The translations under genes were made by a program, and so were the position numbers. From positions 255,549 through 319,548 of the forward strand of contig NZ_CP005986.1 of assembly GCF_000175575.2 (NCBI RefSeq): 64,000 bases of DNA, given 5' to 3'. Of this stretch, positions 43,867-52,979 are shown one piece after another. Source of the DNA: Acidithiobacillus caldus ATCC 51756 (GTDB lineage Bacteria > Pseudomonadota > Gammaproteobacteria > Acidithiobacillales > Acidithiobacillaceae). The notes under the pieces were generated by a model. The model was not told the origin of the DNA. It was given only the letters and a program-made list of their open reading frames with translations, and searched no databases. Numbering within the stretch: position 1 is the stretch's first letter; every line of letters begins with the position of its first letter.

Positions 43867-45244
43867 CGGAATCGACAATTTCAAGACTTCCCCCGTAGCT
43901 CGTAACGTATTCTCTGGCAATGGCAAGCCCCAGGCCACTGCCTTCCACTTTCCCCTGACCGCTGGCACTGCCGCGGTAGAGGATATCAAAGATCTTTTCG
44001 CGCTCCTCGGGCGTCACCCCGGGGCCAGCGTCCATGACGTCGAGGACGGCATCCCCGTCCACGGGCTGCAGCCGCAGGCGTATGGTAGTCCCTTGGGGCG
44101 AGAACTTCACCGCATTGGACAAGAGATTGTCGCAGATGGTGCGCAGCCGATCGCGATGACCGGCGACCAGAAGCGGGGCAAGTTCCATGTCCAGCCGCAG
44201 GTTCTTGCTGCGCAGCACCGGTTTGTAGCTCTGCGTGAGCTCTTCCAGGAGCGCGTCCAGACGCACATCCTGCTGCATCCCGGCCGCCACCGGCCCTTCG
44301 GCGATGCTGAAGCGCAGGAGATCCTCGATCAGGCGTTGCAGGCGCAGGCTATTGTCGCGGACGATGTGGACGATCTCGCGCTGCTCGGGATCCAGTTCAT
44401 GACCCAGGTCCTCTTGCAGGAGCTCGGCGCCTTCGCGAATTGCCGTGAGGGGCGTCTTCAGCTCGTGGGAAAGCTGCCGCAGAAAGTGGATCTTGGCCGC
44501 CTCCAGCTCGCCCAGGCGCTGCCGCAGCCACTCCAGGCGGTCGCCCAGGCTGGCGATGTCTCGCGGGCCGTTGACGCGGATGGGGCTGTCCAGATCGCCC
44601 GCGCCAAGGCCAGTTATGGCGTGGTCCAGGCGACGGATGGGGCGGGTGATGAGGACGATGAAAAAGAGGGCCACGGCAATGGACAGTGGCAGCACCAGGA
44701 GTACTTCGAGGATGGTCAGGCGTTTGATGGCCAAGGCCCGGGTGCCGAGTTTGGCCACTTCGGAACTGATGCCGTCGTTGACGTCGCTCTGCAGGCGCTG
44801 CACCTCGCCGTTGGCGCGGCTGAATTCGCTTTCCAGGGCACTGCGGTTGCCCTCCAGGGCGGCGACGGGGAGCAGGCGGCGCGCCTGGCGCAGATGGGCG
44901 TCGAGGCGGTTCAGGCGAGCGAGATCGGTCTTGGTGGGAGCGGCCTTGCGAAAGCGAGCGCTGACATCCCGATATTCCTCATAGCTCTGCTGAAAGAGCA
45001 CGAGCAGGGCGGAATCCTGCAGCACCGTGTACTGCAGCCCGTAGCGCTCCATGGAGCGCACGGCGCTGCTCATGCGGTTGGCCGAGTCGCTGAGGGCCAC
45101 TGCCCGCAGAATGCCCGCCTGTCCCTCCTCGGCAAAGTGGGCAATGGCAATGGTCACGCTAACGATGACCAGCACCAGCGGAATGATGGCAAGGCCAAAG
45201 CCCACTACCACCAGGCGGGAGATGGAATTGGGACGCAGGTTCAT
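43745..45244 (-). CDS. glrK: Sensor histidine kinase GlrK (QseE)
   Basis: The 499-residue membrane kinase has an N-terminal helix (LVVVGFGLAIIPLVLVIVSVTIAIAHF), a periplasmic helical domain, a second membrane helix (LLVLPLSIAVALFFIVLI), a HAMP segment, the H-box FLRQLSHELKTPLTAIREG and ATP-binding motifs SNAVKFSPQG, DAGPG and GSGLGLAIAR. Its partner regulator is GlrR. The ATG overlaps the pyrC-like stop (ATGA), linking it to the pyrimidine genes. Confidence 0.9.
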   Translation of the reverse strand: MNLRPNSISRLVVVGFGLAIIPLVLVIVSVTIAIAHFAEEGQAGILRAVALSDSANRMSSAVRSMERYGLQYTVLQDSALLVLFQQSYEEYRDVSARFRKAAPTKTDLARLNRLDAHLRQARRLLPVAALEGNRSALESEFSRANGEVQRLQSDVNDGISSEVAKLGTRALAIKRLTILEVLLVLPLSIAVALFFIVLITRPIRRLDHAITGLGAGDLDSPIRVNGPRDIASLGDRLEWLRQRLGELEAAKIHFLRQLSHELKTPLTAIREGAELLQEDLGHELDPEQREIVHIVRDNSLRLQRLIEDLLRFSIAEGPVAAGMQQDVRLDALLEELTQSYKPVLRSKNLRLDMELAPLLVAGHRDRLRTICDNLLSNAVKFSPQGTTIRLRLQPVDGDAVLDVMDAGPGVTPEEREKIFDILYRGSASGQGKVEGSGLGLAIAREYVTSYGGSLEIVDSDGPGAHFRCRLPMAPESRPDAGTDQSQRLRKPAERETQAP

Positions 45245-46527
45245 GGCTCCCGGCGATGGACGATGCGCCCATCCCGCAGGGTCAGCCGTACGGCCCCGCG
45301 CAGCTCCCACTGGCGGTAGGGATGGTTGTCTCCCGCGCTCCAGCCTTTTGCCGGTGCCTCCCAGGCGTATTCCGGATCAAAGACGCAGAGATCCGCAGAC
45401 GCTCCCGGGGCCAGGCTGGGCGGCGGCAGACCCAGGGCCGTAGCCGGCCCCGTGGTGAGGCGCTGCACCAGTTGCAGCAGAGAGAGCACGCCTGCCCGTA
45501 CCAGATTCAGGGATAGGGGCAGCAGGTACTCGATGGCGGCGATGCCAAAGGGGGCTGCCGCCATGGTGGCGTTCCCGTGATCCGGCCCGCGTGGCTCGTG
45601 CTGCGCCGACAGCACCGACAGGGTGCCGCGCGCCAGTGCCCGACGCAACCCCTCCTGCTGGCGGGCGTCCCGCAGCGGTGGCAGGATCTTGGCGTGGGTA
45701 TTGAAGTTACCGATATCCTGGCTCGTGAGGAGCAGGTGGTGGATGCTCACCCCGGCCGTAACCGCCTGTCCCGCCGCCTGCGCCGCGGCAAGCTGGGCGA
45801 CGGCCGTGGCACTGCTCAGGGTGGGAAAGTGCACCCGTGCGCCGACGAGTCGCGCGATCTCGAGATCGCGATACAGACCGATGTCCTCGGCGGCACGGGC
45901 CCGCCCGGTAAGTCCGAGACGTAGGCTCAACGGGCCCTCATCCACCACACCATCCGCCGCCAGACGCGAGTCTTCCGGGTGCAGCAGAACGGTACGGTCA
46001 AAGTCGGCGGCGTAGGCAAGGGCCAGGCGCAGGATCTGGGCGTCTTCGACACTGCGCTGGGCCTGACCGAAGGCGACGGCACCCGCCTCCAGCAAGGCGG
46101 ACATCTCGCAGAGCCCACGACCATCGAGCTTGGGTGTCAGCGCTGCGCAGGGCATGACGCGGATGAGGCCGACGGCTTCTGCCTGGGCCAGTTGTTCCCG
46201 AATCACCCCGGGCGTATCGGCGACGGGCTGGGTATCGGGGCGCAGGAGTACGCGGGTGAAGCCGCCCGCCGCCGCGGCCCGCAGCTCCGAACCGAGGTCG
46301 CCGTCGCGCCCGGAGCCTGGGGTATGCCCCTGGAAGCTCGTCTCGATGAAGCCGGGACAAAGGCAGCAGCCGTGGGCATCGACGACCTCCGTCGCTGAGA
46401 AGTCGCGGGGAATATCGCCCACGGCCAGAATCCGGCCCTTGGCGATGGCAAGGTCGGCAACGCCGTCAAAACCCGTGCTCGGGTCCAGCAGACGTGCGCC
46501 GCGAATGAGGCGGGCTTCAGTCTTCAT
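45241..46527 (-). CDS. Dihydroorotase homologue, probably catalytically inactive (PyrC'-like)
   Basis: A 428-residue amidohydrolase of the dihydroorotase family. The expected HxH metal motif after the first strand is absent (GFIETSFQGHTPG instead of a DLHVHLREPG-type sequence), and the catalytic Asp region reads SAQHEPR instead of ATDHAPH. Other family features remain (LLHPEDSRL, VSIHHLLLT). In Pseudomonas, an inactive PyrC' forms part of the aspartate transcarbamoylase complex; the position right after pyrB fits that role. The ATG at 46527 overlaps the pyrB stop by 11 bases. Confidence 0.85.
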   Translation of the reverse strand: MKTEARLIRGARLLDPSTGFDGVADLAIAKGRILAVGDIPRDFSATEVVDAHGCCLCPGFIETSFQGHTPGSGRDGDLGSELRAAAAGGFTRVLLRPDTQPVADTPGVIREQLAQAEAVGLIRVMPCAALTPKLDGRGLCEMSALLEAGAVAFGQAQRSVEDAQILRLALAYAADFDRTVLLHPEDSRLAADGVVDEGPLSLRLGLTGRARAAEDIGLYRDLEIARLVGARVHFPTLSSATAVAQLAAAQAAGQAVTAGVSIHHLLLTSQDIGNFNTHAKILPPLRDARQQEGLRRALARGTLSVLSAQHEPRGPDHGNATMAAAPFGIAAIEYLLPLSLNLVRAGVLSLLQLVQRLTTGPATALGLPPPSLAPGASADLCVFDPEYAWEAPAKGWSAGDNHPYRQWELRGAVRLTLRDGRIVHRREP

Positions 46528-47500
46528 GGCCAGGGACCCCCGCAAGCAGACTGAGAACGGCCATACGCACCGCCAGCCCATGCTCCACCTGGGCCAGCAC
46601 CACGGACTGCGGTCCATCCACGACGGTGCTGGCGATTTCCACACCCCGGTTGATGGGGCCCGGGTGCAGCACCAGGGCGCCGGGTGCAGCCAGCGCCAAT
46701 CGCTCCGGGGTGAGGCCAAAGCGGCGATGAAACTCATCGAGGCTGGGCAGACGGTGGCTTTCCATGCGCTCCCGCTGCAGCCGCAGGGCGTAGACGATGC
46801 TGGCACCGGGCAGGGCGGCACGCGGGTCGTGGTGGACCTGGACACCCAGGCTGGCAAACTCCGGAGGGACCAGGGTGCGCGGCCCCAGCACCCGGATCTC
46901 GGGGCAGCCCAGGATCGACAGGGCGTGGATCAGGGCCCGGGCGACCCGAGAGTGCAGCACATCACCCAGGATACAGACCACCTGTTGCTCCACGGGTCCC
47001 GCCAGTCGGCGGATGGTGAAGACGTCCAGGAGCGCCTGGGTGGGGTGGGCGTGCTGACCATCGCCGGCGTTCACCACCAGAGCCCGTTCCCCCAGGTGCC
47101 GGGCCAGGAGGTGCGCGGCCCCCGCCTCCGGATGACGGACGATAAAACCGTCCACCTGCATGGCCATGAGATTGTCCACCGTGTCGAGCAGGCTTTCGCC
47201 CTTGGTGGTGCTGCTTTGGCTCGCGCTGATGTTGAGCACGTCCGCCGATAGGCGTTTGGCGGCGAGCTCAAAGGTGCTGCGGGTACGAGTGCTGTTCTCG
47301 AAAAACAGATTCACCAGCGTCCGACCGCGCAGCGTCGGTGTCTTCTTTACGGTCCGTTGGGCGATGCTCAGGAAAGACTCGGTGGTATCGAGGATCTGCA
47401 GGAGGTCTCGCTCCCGCAGGCCCTCGATACTGAGCAGGTGGCGCAGGCGTCCCTGGCCATCGTACTGCAGGTTGCCGTCGCCAAAGTGCAGGGTGTTCAC
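46517..47500 (-). CDS. pyrB: Aspartate carbamoyltransferase catalytic subunit
   Basis: Condenses carbamoyl phosphate and aspartate in pyrimidine synthesis. The 327-residue protein has FFENSTRTRSTFELAAKRL (carbamoyl-phosphate site), VIRHPEAGAAHLLA, and HPTQALLDVFTI; a length typical for PyrB working without PyrI. The GTG start overlaps the pyrR stop (GTGA), and its stop overlaps the pyrC-like start. Active dihydroorotase must be encoded elsewhere if the next gene is inactive. Confidence 0.95.
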   Translation of the reverse strand: MNTLHFGDGNLQYDGQGRLRHLLSIEGLRERDLLQILDTTESFLSIAQRTVKKTPTLRGRTLVNLFFENSTRTRSTFELAAKRLSADVLNISASQSSTTKGESLLDTVDNLMAMQVDGFIVRHPEAGAAHLLARHLGERALVVNAGDGQHAHPTQALLDVFTIRRLAGPVEQQVVCILGDVLHSRVARALIHALSILGCPEIRVLGPRTLVPPEFASLGVQVHHDPRAALPGASIVYALRLQRERMESHRLPSLDEFHRRFGLTPERLALAAPGALVLHPGPINRGVEIASTVVDGPQSVVLAQVEHGLAVRMAVLSLLAGVPGHED

Positions 47501-48003
47501 GCGCGGGTCTCCCGCGTCTGGATTTCCAGACGCAAGGGCTCGGGGCCCATGAGCTTGATCTCCTGCCCGCTGTCCAGGGGCAATTGCAGGGCCGAGAAGT
47601 CGGCGGCGATGGGGAGTTCCCGGCTGCAGCGGTCTACCAGCACCACCAGGCGGATGCGCCGTGGCCGACCGTAGTCAAAGATCTCGTTGAGGGCGGCACG
47701 GACGGTTCGGCCGGTGTAGAGGACGTCGTCCACCAGCAGAATGTCGCGATCCTCCACATCGAAGGGCAGCCGCGAGGCACGCACCTCCGGGTGCAGTCCG
47801 ATACGGCTGAAATCGTCGCGGTAAAAGGAGATATCCAGTTCGCCCAGGGGTAGCTCGAGGCCAAGACGGCGGTGCAGGGCATGGGCTACCCAAACGCCGC
47901 CGGTGAAGATCCCGATCATGGCCGTCGCCGTGGGATCCACCAGTGGCCGGAGCCGTCCAGCCAGGGTATCCAGGAGGGCATCCACGTCAAAGCAGGAGTT
48001 CAT
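47497..48003 (-). CDS. pyrR: PyrR: pyrimidine operon regulator/uracil phosphoribosyltransferase
   Basis: The 168-residue protein has the PRPP-binding motif DILLVDDVLYTGRTVRAAL and the N-terminal GIFTGGVWVAHALHRRL. In Bacillus it regulates pyr mRNA by attenuation and can also make UMP from uracil. The ATG at 48003 overlaps the ruvX stop (ATGA), preferred over GTG at 48012. I see no clear PyrR-binding attenuator in the short coding overlaps around it, so its regulatory target here is not evident. Confidence 0.93.
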   Translation of the reverse strand: MNSCFDVDALLDTLAGRLRPLVDPTATAMIGIFTGGVWVAHALHRRLGLELPLGELDISFYRDDFSRIGLHPEVRASRLPFDVEDRDILLVDDVLYTGRTVRAALNEIFDYGRPRRIRLVVLVDRCSRELPIAADFSALQLPLDSGQEIKLMGPEPLRLEIQTRETRA

Positions 48004-48446
48004 CCGCGACACCTTTCGCTCTGAAAGCCGCGGAGGATCTCGCAGGCCGCTAGGGGGTCCAGGGCCAGCCGCTGCCGACGCTTGCGCGGACTGGCCTCGC
48101 GCAGGCGGACTGCGGCGGTGACGCTGCTCAGGCGCTCATCCTGCCAGAGGATGGGCAGGCCGTAGCGTTGGCTGAGCGCTGCCGCAAAGTGACGAGCCCC
48201 GCGGGCGACGGCGCTTTCCGTACCATCGGCGCGGGCGGTGAGGCCGACGACGCAGGCGACGGGCGCCCACTGCGCTAGGACCTTTTCCAAAGCCGGCCAA
48301 TCGGGCCCGCCACCGCCGTTGGCCACGGTGCCCAGGGGGCGGGGCGCAATGTCTAGGTGGGCGAGAATGGCCAAACCGATGCGACGACTGCCGTAGTCGA
48401 TGCCAAGCCAAGGACCAGTGGCGCTTTGCGCAGGATCCTCAGGCAT
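48000..48446 (-). CDS. ruvX: RuvX/YqgF family Holliday-junction resolvase-like protein
   Basis: A 148-residue RNase H-fold protein with LGIDYGSRRIGLAI at the N terminus, VVGLTARADGT in the middle and WQDERLSS near residue 105, the family's acidic active-site positions. YqgF acts in pre-16S rRNA 5' end processing and has been proposed as a Holliday-junction nuclease. The ATG at 48446 overlaps the yqgE stop by eight bases, and it directly follows yqgE, the standard pairing. Confidence 0.93.
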   Translation of the reverse strand: MPEDPAQSATGPWLGIDYGSRRIGLAILAHLDIAPRPLGTVANGGGGPDWPALEKVLAQWAPVACVVGLTARADGTESAVARGARHFAAALSQRYGLPILWQDERLSSVTAAVRLREASPRKRRQRLALDPLAACEILRGFQSERCRG

Positions 48447-48996
48447 GACCCGCCGCGCCACTGAGCAGACGCATGTCCACCCCGAGTCCGCGAGCCGCCG
48501 CCTGCCAGCGCTCGGCGGGGGGGAGCTCGAAAAGGACACTGAGATCAATGGGCCCGTGTAACCAGGAGTTCTCGCTGAGTTCCTGTTCTAGCTGTCCCTC
48601 GCCCCAGCCGGCATAGCCCAGAGCCAGGAGAAAGCGCTCCGGCCCGCGGTGCTCGGCTATGGCCATCAGAATATCCGGCGAACTCGTCAAAAAAAGCCCC
48701 TCCCCCACGGCCATGCTCACCTGCCAGTCACCGGCACCTTCGTGAAGGATGAAGCCGTGCTGCGGTTGCACTGGGCCACCCCAGAAGACGGGTTTTTGTG
48801 CGGCATCCTCGGGCGGGGTGATGTTCACGGCCTCGAGGGCTTTGGCCAGGGAAATATCCAGCAGGCGATTGATGACCAGTCCCATGGCACCCTCTGGGCT
48901 GTGCTCGCAGATGACGATGACGCTGCGATCGAACATGCCGTCGTGCAGATTCGGCATGGCGATGAGAAGGTGATTCTTGAGGGACGAAAAGCTCAT
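48439..48996 (-). CDS. yqgE: YqgE/AlgH family protein
   Basis: A 185-residue protein with the AlgH/YqgE pattern: LKNHLLIAMPNLHDGMFDRSVIVICEHSPEGAMGLVINRLL at the start, PVFWGGPVQPQHGFILHE in the middle, and LLALGYAGWGEGQLEQELSENSWL near the end. The function is not established. It precedes ruvX, as in many gamma-proteobacteria. It appears to head an eight-gene minus-strand run down to glrR, starting 61 bases after gshB ends. Confidence 0.92.
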   Translation of the reverse strand: MSFSSLKNHLLIAMPNLHDGMFDRSVIVICEHSPEGAMGLVINRLLDISLAKALEAVNITPPEDAAQKPVFWGGPVQPQHGFILHEGAGDWQVSMAVGEGLFLTSSPDILMAIAEHRGPERFLLALGYAGWGEGQLEQELSENSWLHGPIDLSVLFELPPAERWQAAARGLGVDMRLLSGAAGHA

Positions 48997-49057
48997 GCGC
49001 TCATGATACCTGCTTTACCGGTTTTTGACAGATACACCCACGGCTCCCGGGATCGCG

Positions 49058-49990
49058 TCAGGCCCCTTGCTCCAGACGCTGCCATAGGAGATCCGCCGCG
49101 TCGATGCCCGAGAAGCGCTGGATCTCCCGCGCGCCCGTGGGGCTGGTCACGTTGATTTCGGTGAGATAACCGCCGATGACATCGAGCCCCACGAAGAGGA
49201 GCCCACGCTCGCGCAGCACCGGTCCCAGGCGCGCACAGATCGCACGCTCGCGCGCGTTCAGATCGGCTGCTTGCGGCTGCGCCCCGGCCACGAGGTTGCC
49301 GCGGAAGTCATCGGCAGCCGGTACCCGCAGCATGGCCGTGGCGATGGGCTCACCGTCCACCAGCAGAATCCGCTTGTCGCCCTCGCGGATGGCCGGCAGG
49401 TAGCGCTGTGCCATGACGGGATGGCGTCCCCACTGGGTCACCGTCTCCAGGATGCTGCCGATGTTGGGGTCGCCCAGGCGCAGATAGAAAACACCCTCGC
49501 CACCCCGCGCATTGAGGGGTTTGACGACGATCTCCTCGTGCTCGCCCAAGAAGGCGCGCAGGGCCGCCATGTCGCGGCTGATGAGGTGCTCCGGCAGGAA
49601 CTCGGGAAAGTGCAGGGCAAAGAGTTTCTCGTTGGCCTCGCGCAGGCTGCGCGGGTCGTTCACCACCCAGGTACCGGCATGGTCCAGGAGGTGGCAGGCC
49701 AGCAAGAAATCCAGATCCACCGGCGGGTCCTTACGCATCAGCACGAGATCCAGTTCCGCCAGGGGGCGATGGACGGGCGCGCCCAGGCGATAATAGTCCG
49801 TGGCGCGATCCCAGACCTCCACCGGCCACAGCCGTCCCCAGGCCCGACTGTCTCGGACCCAGAGTTCGGCCAGGGTAAACACCCACAGACGATGCCCCCG
49901 CCGCTGACCCGCCAGCAGCATGGCGAAGGTCGTATCCTTGGCGGGTTGTATTCCGCCAATGGGGTCCATGAGGACGGCAGCCTCAAGCAC
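49058..49990 (-). CDS. gshB: Glutathione synthetase
   Basis: ATP-grasp enzyme joining gamma-glutamylcysteine and glycine. The 310-residue protein opens with the family's AVLMDPIGGIQPAKDTTFAML, has VVNDPRSLREANEKLFAL, VVKPLNARGGEGVFYL (ATP site) and ends with GGYLTEINVTSPTGAREI. The GTG at 49990 overlaps the gshA stop by eight bases. The family opening puts the initiator only a few residues before AVLMDP, which supports this start. Confidence 0.95.
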   Translation of the reverse strand: MLEAAVLMDPIGGIQPAKDTTFAMLLAGQRRGHRLWVFTLAELWVRDSRAWGRLWPVEVWDRATDYYRLGAPVHRPLAELDLVLMRKDPPVDLDFLLACHLLDHAGTWVVNDPRSLREANEKLFALHFPEFLPEHLISRDMAALRAFLGEHEEIVVKPLNARGGEGVFYLRLGDPNIGSILETVTQWGRHPVMAQRYLPAIREGDKRILLVDGEPIATAMLRVPAADDFRGNLVAGAQPQAADLNARERAICARLGPVLRERGLLFVGLDVIGGYLTEINVTSPTGAREIQRFSGIDAADLLWQRLEQGA

Positions 49991-51278
49991 GGCTCTGGGT
50001 ACTCCAGTCGCGCGCCTCCCGAGCCGCCGCCATGACCGCGAGGCGCGCGATGACGCCATAGGCATAATAGCGGTTGATGGGGGCGTCGGGCGGGGAGTTG
50101 CGGCAGGGGTTGACCCCTGTCTCGGCAAAGGCCATGGGTTCGAAGTGGGCTCCCGGCGCGTTGAGGTTCTCGTCTTCGCCGCGCTCGCGATGCACGCGAT
50201 AGAAGCCGCCCAGCACCTGCTGCCCCACCAGGTACACCACCGGTTCGGCCACGGCGTTTTCGGCCGTGCGCTCGTAGGTGTAGACCCCCTCCTGAATGAA
50301 GACGTCGCTCACGGGCAGGCCCTCCTTGCTCTTGGCCATGCGTGTGCGCGCCTTGCGGTTGAGCTCCAGGAATTCTTCACCGGAATAGGCGGTCATCACG
50401 CCCATGCCGTAGGTTCCGGCATCGGCTTTGACGATGACGAAGGGGCGCGCCTGGATACCGTAATGGGCATAGCGCTCGCGGATGGCGTCCAACACCGCGT
50501 TGACGTTGGCGACCAGGCAGTCGCGACCTTCGGCGCGCATGAAGTCGATACCCTGACAGCGCCGGAATATGGGGTCGATGAGCCAGGGATCGATGTCGAT
50601 GACCTCACCCAGTTCCTGCGCCAGACGCCGGTAATGGGCGAAGTGCTGGCTCTTGCGCCGGGTACGCCAGCCGGCGGCCAGGGGCGGCAGAATGGTCTGG
50701 GCAAGACCCTCCAGCAGAGGCGGCGTCCCGCCCGAAAGATCGTTGTTGAGGAGGATGAGCTCGGGCAGGAAATCCCCCGCCTGCAGATGATCGCCGTGGC
50801 GTTCTAGGGCCTCCAGGCGCAGCCGACCACCCGAGGGTAATTCCAGCTCCTGAGCCTCCCCCCTCAGGGAGGCCACCCGCACGTTCAGACCCGCCTGCTC
50901 CAGAAGTTCCGCCAGCCGCGCCACGTTTTCCAGGTAGAAACCGTTGCGGGTGTGGTTCTCGGGCAGCAGCAGTACCCGCTCCAGTCCCGGATGGTATTGG
51001 GCAAGGTAGTGCTGCACCGCGCTTACATACAAAGGCGCATATTCCGGGTTGAGGTTGTTGAAGCCCGCCGGAAAAAGGTTGGTGTCGATGGGCGCGAGCT
51101 TGAAGCCGGCATTGCGCAAGTCCACGGAGGCGTAGAAAGGCGGTGGTGTTTTTTGCCACTGACAGCGAAACCAACGTTCGATGGCGCACTGCTCCGTGAT
51201 CAGGTGCTGTTCCAGGGACAGGAGCGCTTCGACGCGATCCGTCGCCAGACGCGGCGCCGTGCCCATTACGCCGATCAT
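49983..51278 (-). CDS. gshA: Glutamate-cysteine ligase, proteobacterial GshA type
   Basis: A 431-residue enzyme of the PF08886-like glutamate-cysteine ligase group, unlike E. coli GshA. Features: PPFYASVDLRNAGFKLAPIDTNLFPAGFNNL near residue 45, VIVKADAGTYGMGVMT in the middle, and a C-terminal GVNPCRNSPPDAPINRYYAYG. It makes gamma-glutamylcysteine for glutathione. The ATG at 51278 overlaps the gltA stop (ATGA). Its 3' end overlaps gshB. Confidence 0.9.
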   Translation of the reverse strand: MIGVMGTAPRLATDRVEALLSLEQHLITEQCAIERWFRCQWQKTPPPFYASVDLRNAGFKLAPIDTNLFPAGFNNLNPEYAPLYVSAVQHYLAQYHPGLERVLLLPENHTRNGFYLENVARLAELLEQAGLNVRVASLRGEAQELELPSGGRLRLEALERHGDHLQAGDFLPELILLNNDLSGGTPPLLEGLAQTILPPLAAGWRTRRKSQHFAHYRRLAQELGEVIDIDPWLIDPIFRRCQGIDFMRAEGRDCLVANVNAVLDAIRERYAHYGIQARPFVIVKADAGTYGMGVMTAYSGEEFLELNRKARTRMAKSKEGLPVSDVFIQEGVYTYERTAENAVAEPVVYLVGQQVLGGFYRVHRERGEDENLNAPGAHFEPMAFAETGVNPCRNSPPDAPINRYYAYGVIARLAVMAAAREARDWSTQSRA

Positions 51279-52444
51279 GGGTTTTGACCCCGGGACGGCC
51301 CACGCGGATAATGCCGCGGTCCGGCGCCGGTATATACCTGGGTCGGACGAAAAATCCGATTGTCCGCCAGCTGCTCGCGCCAGTGGGCCAGCCAACCCGC
51401 CGAGCGGGCCATGGCAAAGATGGGCGTGAACAGATCGCTGCGGATACCCATCTCGTGGTAGAGGATGCCGGAATAAAAGTCCACGTTGGCGTGAATGCCC
51501 TTGGGACCCAGCCGCTCACTGGCCTGACGCTCCAACTCCAGGGCCACGTCAAAGAGCTGGCTGTGGCGTAGATTGCCGGCCTCGGCCAGACGCTGCATCA
51601 TCCCCATGAGGAGAACGGCGCGGGGGTCGCGGGTCTTGTAGACGCGATGCCCGAAGCCCCAGATTTTTTCCTTGCGTGCCAGGCGCTCGTCCAGGAAGCT
51701 TGCCACCTTCTCCACCCGGCCGATGCTTTCGAGCATTTCGATGACCTTCTGGTTGGCGCCCCCGTGCAGTGGGCCGGCCAGGGTGCCGATGGCGCCGGCG
51801 ATGACGTGATAGGGGTTGGTCAAGGTCGATGCCGTCACCAGAACCGAGAAGGTGCTGGCGTTGATGGTGTGCTCCGCATGCAGAATGAGGCAGGCATCGA
51901 GGATACGGGCGTGCAGTGGGTCCGGCTCGGAGCCCGTCAGCATGTACAGAAAATTGGCGGCGTGGTTGAGGTCGGCCCGCGGCGGCAAAGGATCGTTGCC
52001 GTAGCGCATCTGTTCCCACATGGCGACGATGGTGGGAATGCGGGCGATGATGCGCATGGCCATGGCGTCCAGGTGCGACACGTTTTCCCGTTCGCTGTCG
52101 GACAGCTCCTGCTGGGGATAGAACATGCCGAGACTGGCCACGGCGCAGTGGAGCATATCCATGGGATGCCCGGTGACGGGCATGAACTTCATGATCTCGC
52201 GGACGTTGTACTTGACCTGGCGATGACTGCGTAGACCGCGGTCGAAACGTTCCAGAACCTCGGCGCTGGGCAGCTCGCCGTCCAGCAACAGCAGGGCCAC
52301 TTCCTCGAAGCTGCTGTGCTCCACGAGCTCGTCGATGGGATAGCCGCGGTAGGAGAGGCGCCCGGCCTGCCCGTCGATTTCGGAAATGCTGGAGCAGGTG
52401 GCGGCAATGCCCTCGAGACCAGGGGCAACGGATGTTTCGGCCAT
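51275..52444 (-). CDS. gltA: Citrate synthase
   Basis: Condenses oxaloacetate and acetyl-CoA. The 389-residue protein has the active-site histidines in LHGGANQ and GFGHRVYK and the catalytic Asp in NVDFYSGILY. Its size fits the compact type II/Gram-positive-like citrate synthases (2-methylcitrate synthase is an alternative). Opening residues include QAGRLSYRGYPIDELVEHSSFEEVA. It leads the gltA-gshA-gshB run; the gshA start overlaps its stop. Confidence 0.92.
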   Translation of the reverse strand: MAETSVAPGLEGIAATCSSISEIDGQAGRLSYRGYPIDELVEHSSFEEVALLLLDGELPSAEVLERFDRGLRSHRQVKYNVREIMKFMPVTGHPMDMLHCAVASLGMFYPQQELSDSERENVSHLDAMAMRIIARIPTIVAMWEQMRYGNDPLPPRADLNHAANFLYMLTGSEPDPLHARILDACLILHAEHTINASTFSVLVTASTLTNPYHVIAGAIGTLAGPLHGGANQKVIEMLESIGRVEKVASFLDERLARKEKIWGFGHRVYKTRDPRAVLLMGMMQRLAEAGNLRHSQLFDVALELERQASERLGPKGIHANVDFYSGILYHEMGIRSDLFTPIFAMARSAGWLAHWREQLADNRIFRPTQVYTGAGPRHYPRGPSRGQNP

Positions 52445-52533
52445 AAGGACCCCTCAACGCAGCCAAAGGCCGGATGATACCCCAGAACGGGAGGAGATGG
52501 GGAGACGGGAACGCCTCCCCCGGTGTCTCGGGC

Positions 52534-52905
52534 TTAGGCCGAGAAGGAGGAGCCGCAGCCGCAGGTGGTGGTGGCGTTGGGGTTCTTGATGACGAACTGG
52601 GCGCCCTCCAGGCCCTCGCTGTAGTCGATCTCGGCACCCACCAGGTACTGGTAGCTCATGGGGTCCACCAGCAGGGTAACCCCATGCTGCTCCACTTCCG
52701 TGTCGCCGTCGTTGACGTTCTCGTCAAAGGTGAAGCCATACTGAAAGCCCGAGCAACCGCCACCGGTGACAAAGACCCGCAGCTTGAGATCCGCAGAGCC
52801 CTCCTCCTCGATGAGGGACTTGATCTTCTCCGCCGCATTGGTGGTCAGGGTCATGACGGGCGGCAGCTCGCTCAGGTTGGTCATGCTTTCCGTTGCAGTG
52901 CTCAT
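52534..52905 (-). CDS. erpA: Iron-sulfur cluster insertion protein ErpA
   Basis: A 123-residue A-type Fe-S carrier. The three ligand cysteines are present: [11 protein letters not shown] and the closing CGCGSSFSA. It delivers clusters to respiratory and isoprenoid enzymes. The ATG at 52905 with GGGAGA upstream is preferred to the 52926 start, which includes the ribosome-binding site. The N-terminal extension compared with E. coli ErpA (114 residues) is only short. It ends 89 bases before gltA begins. Confidence 0.93.
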   Translation of the reverse strand: MSTATESMTNLSELPPVMTLTTNAAEKIKSLIEEEGSADLKLRVFVTGGGCSGFQYGFTFDENVNDGDTEVEQHGVTLLVDPMSYQYLVGAEIDYSEGLEGAQFVIKNPNATTTCGCGSSFSA

Positions 52906-52979
52906 GAAGGTGTTCTCCCGCGCCATAGCGCTCTAATGTGCCAATACCCGACTAGTTTGCTCGTCCATGGCCGCCGTCG

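Noticed and set aside
41938-45319. Two long plus-strand open frames (655 and 568 codons)
   Set aside because: Antisense to glrR, yfhG and glrK, all of which have strong domain support.
52526-52544. Hairpin at the erpA stop as terminator
   Set aside because: A 6-bp stem with 7-base loop overlaps the stop codon, but no T run follows; it may be incidental.
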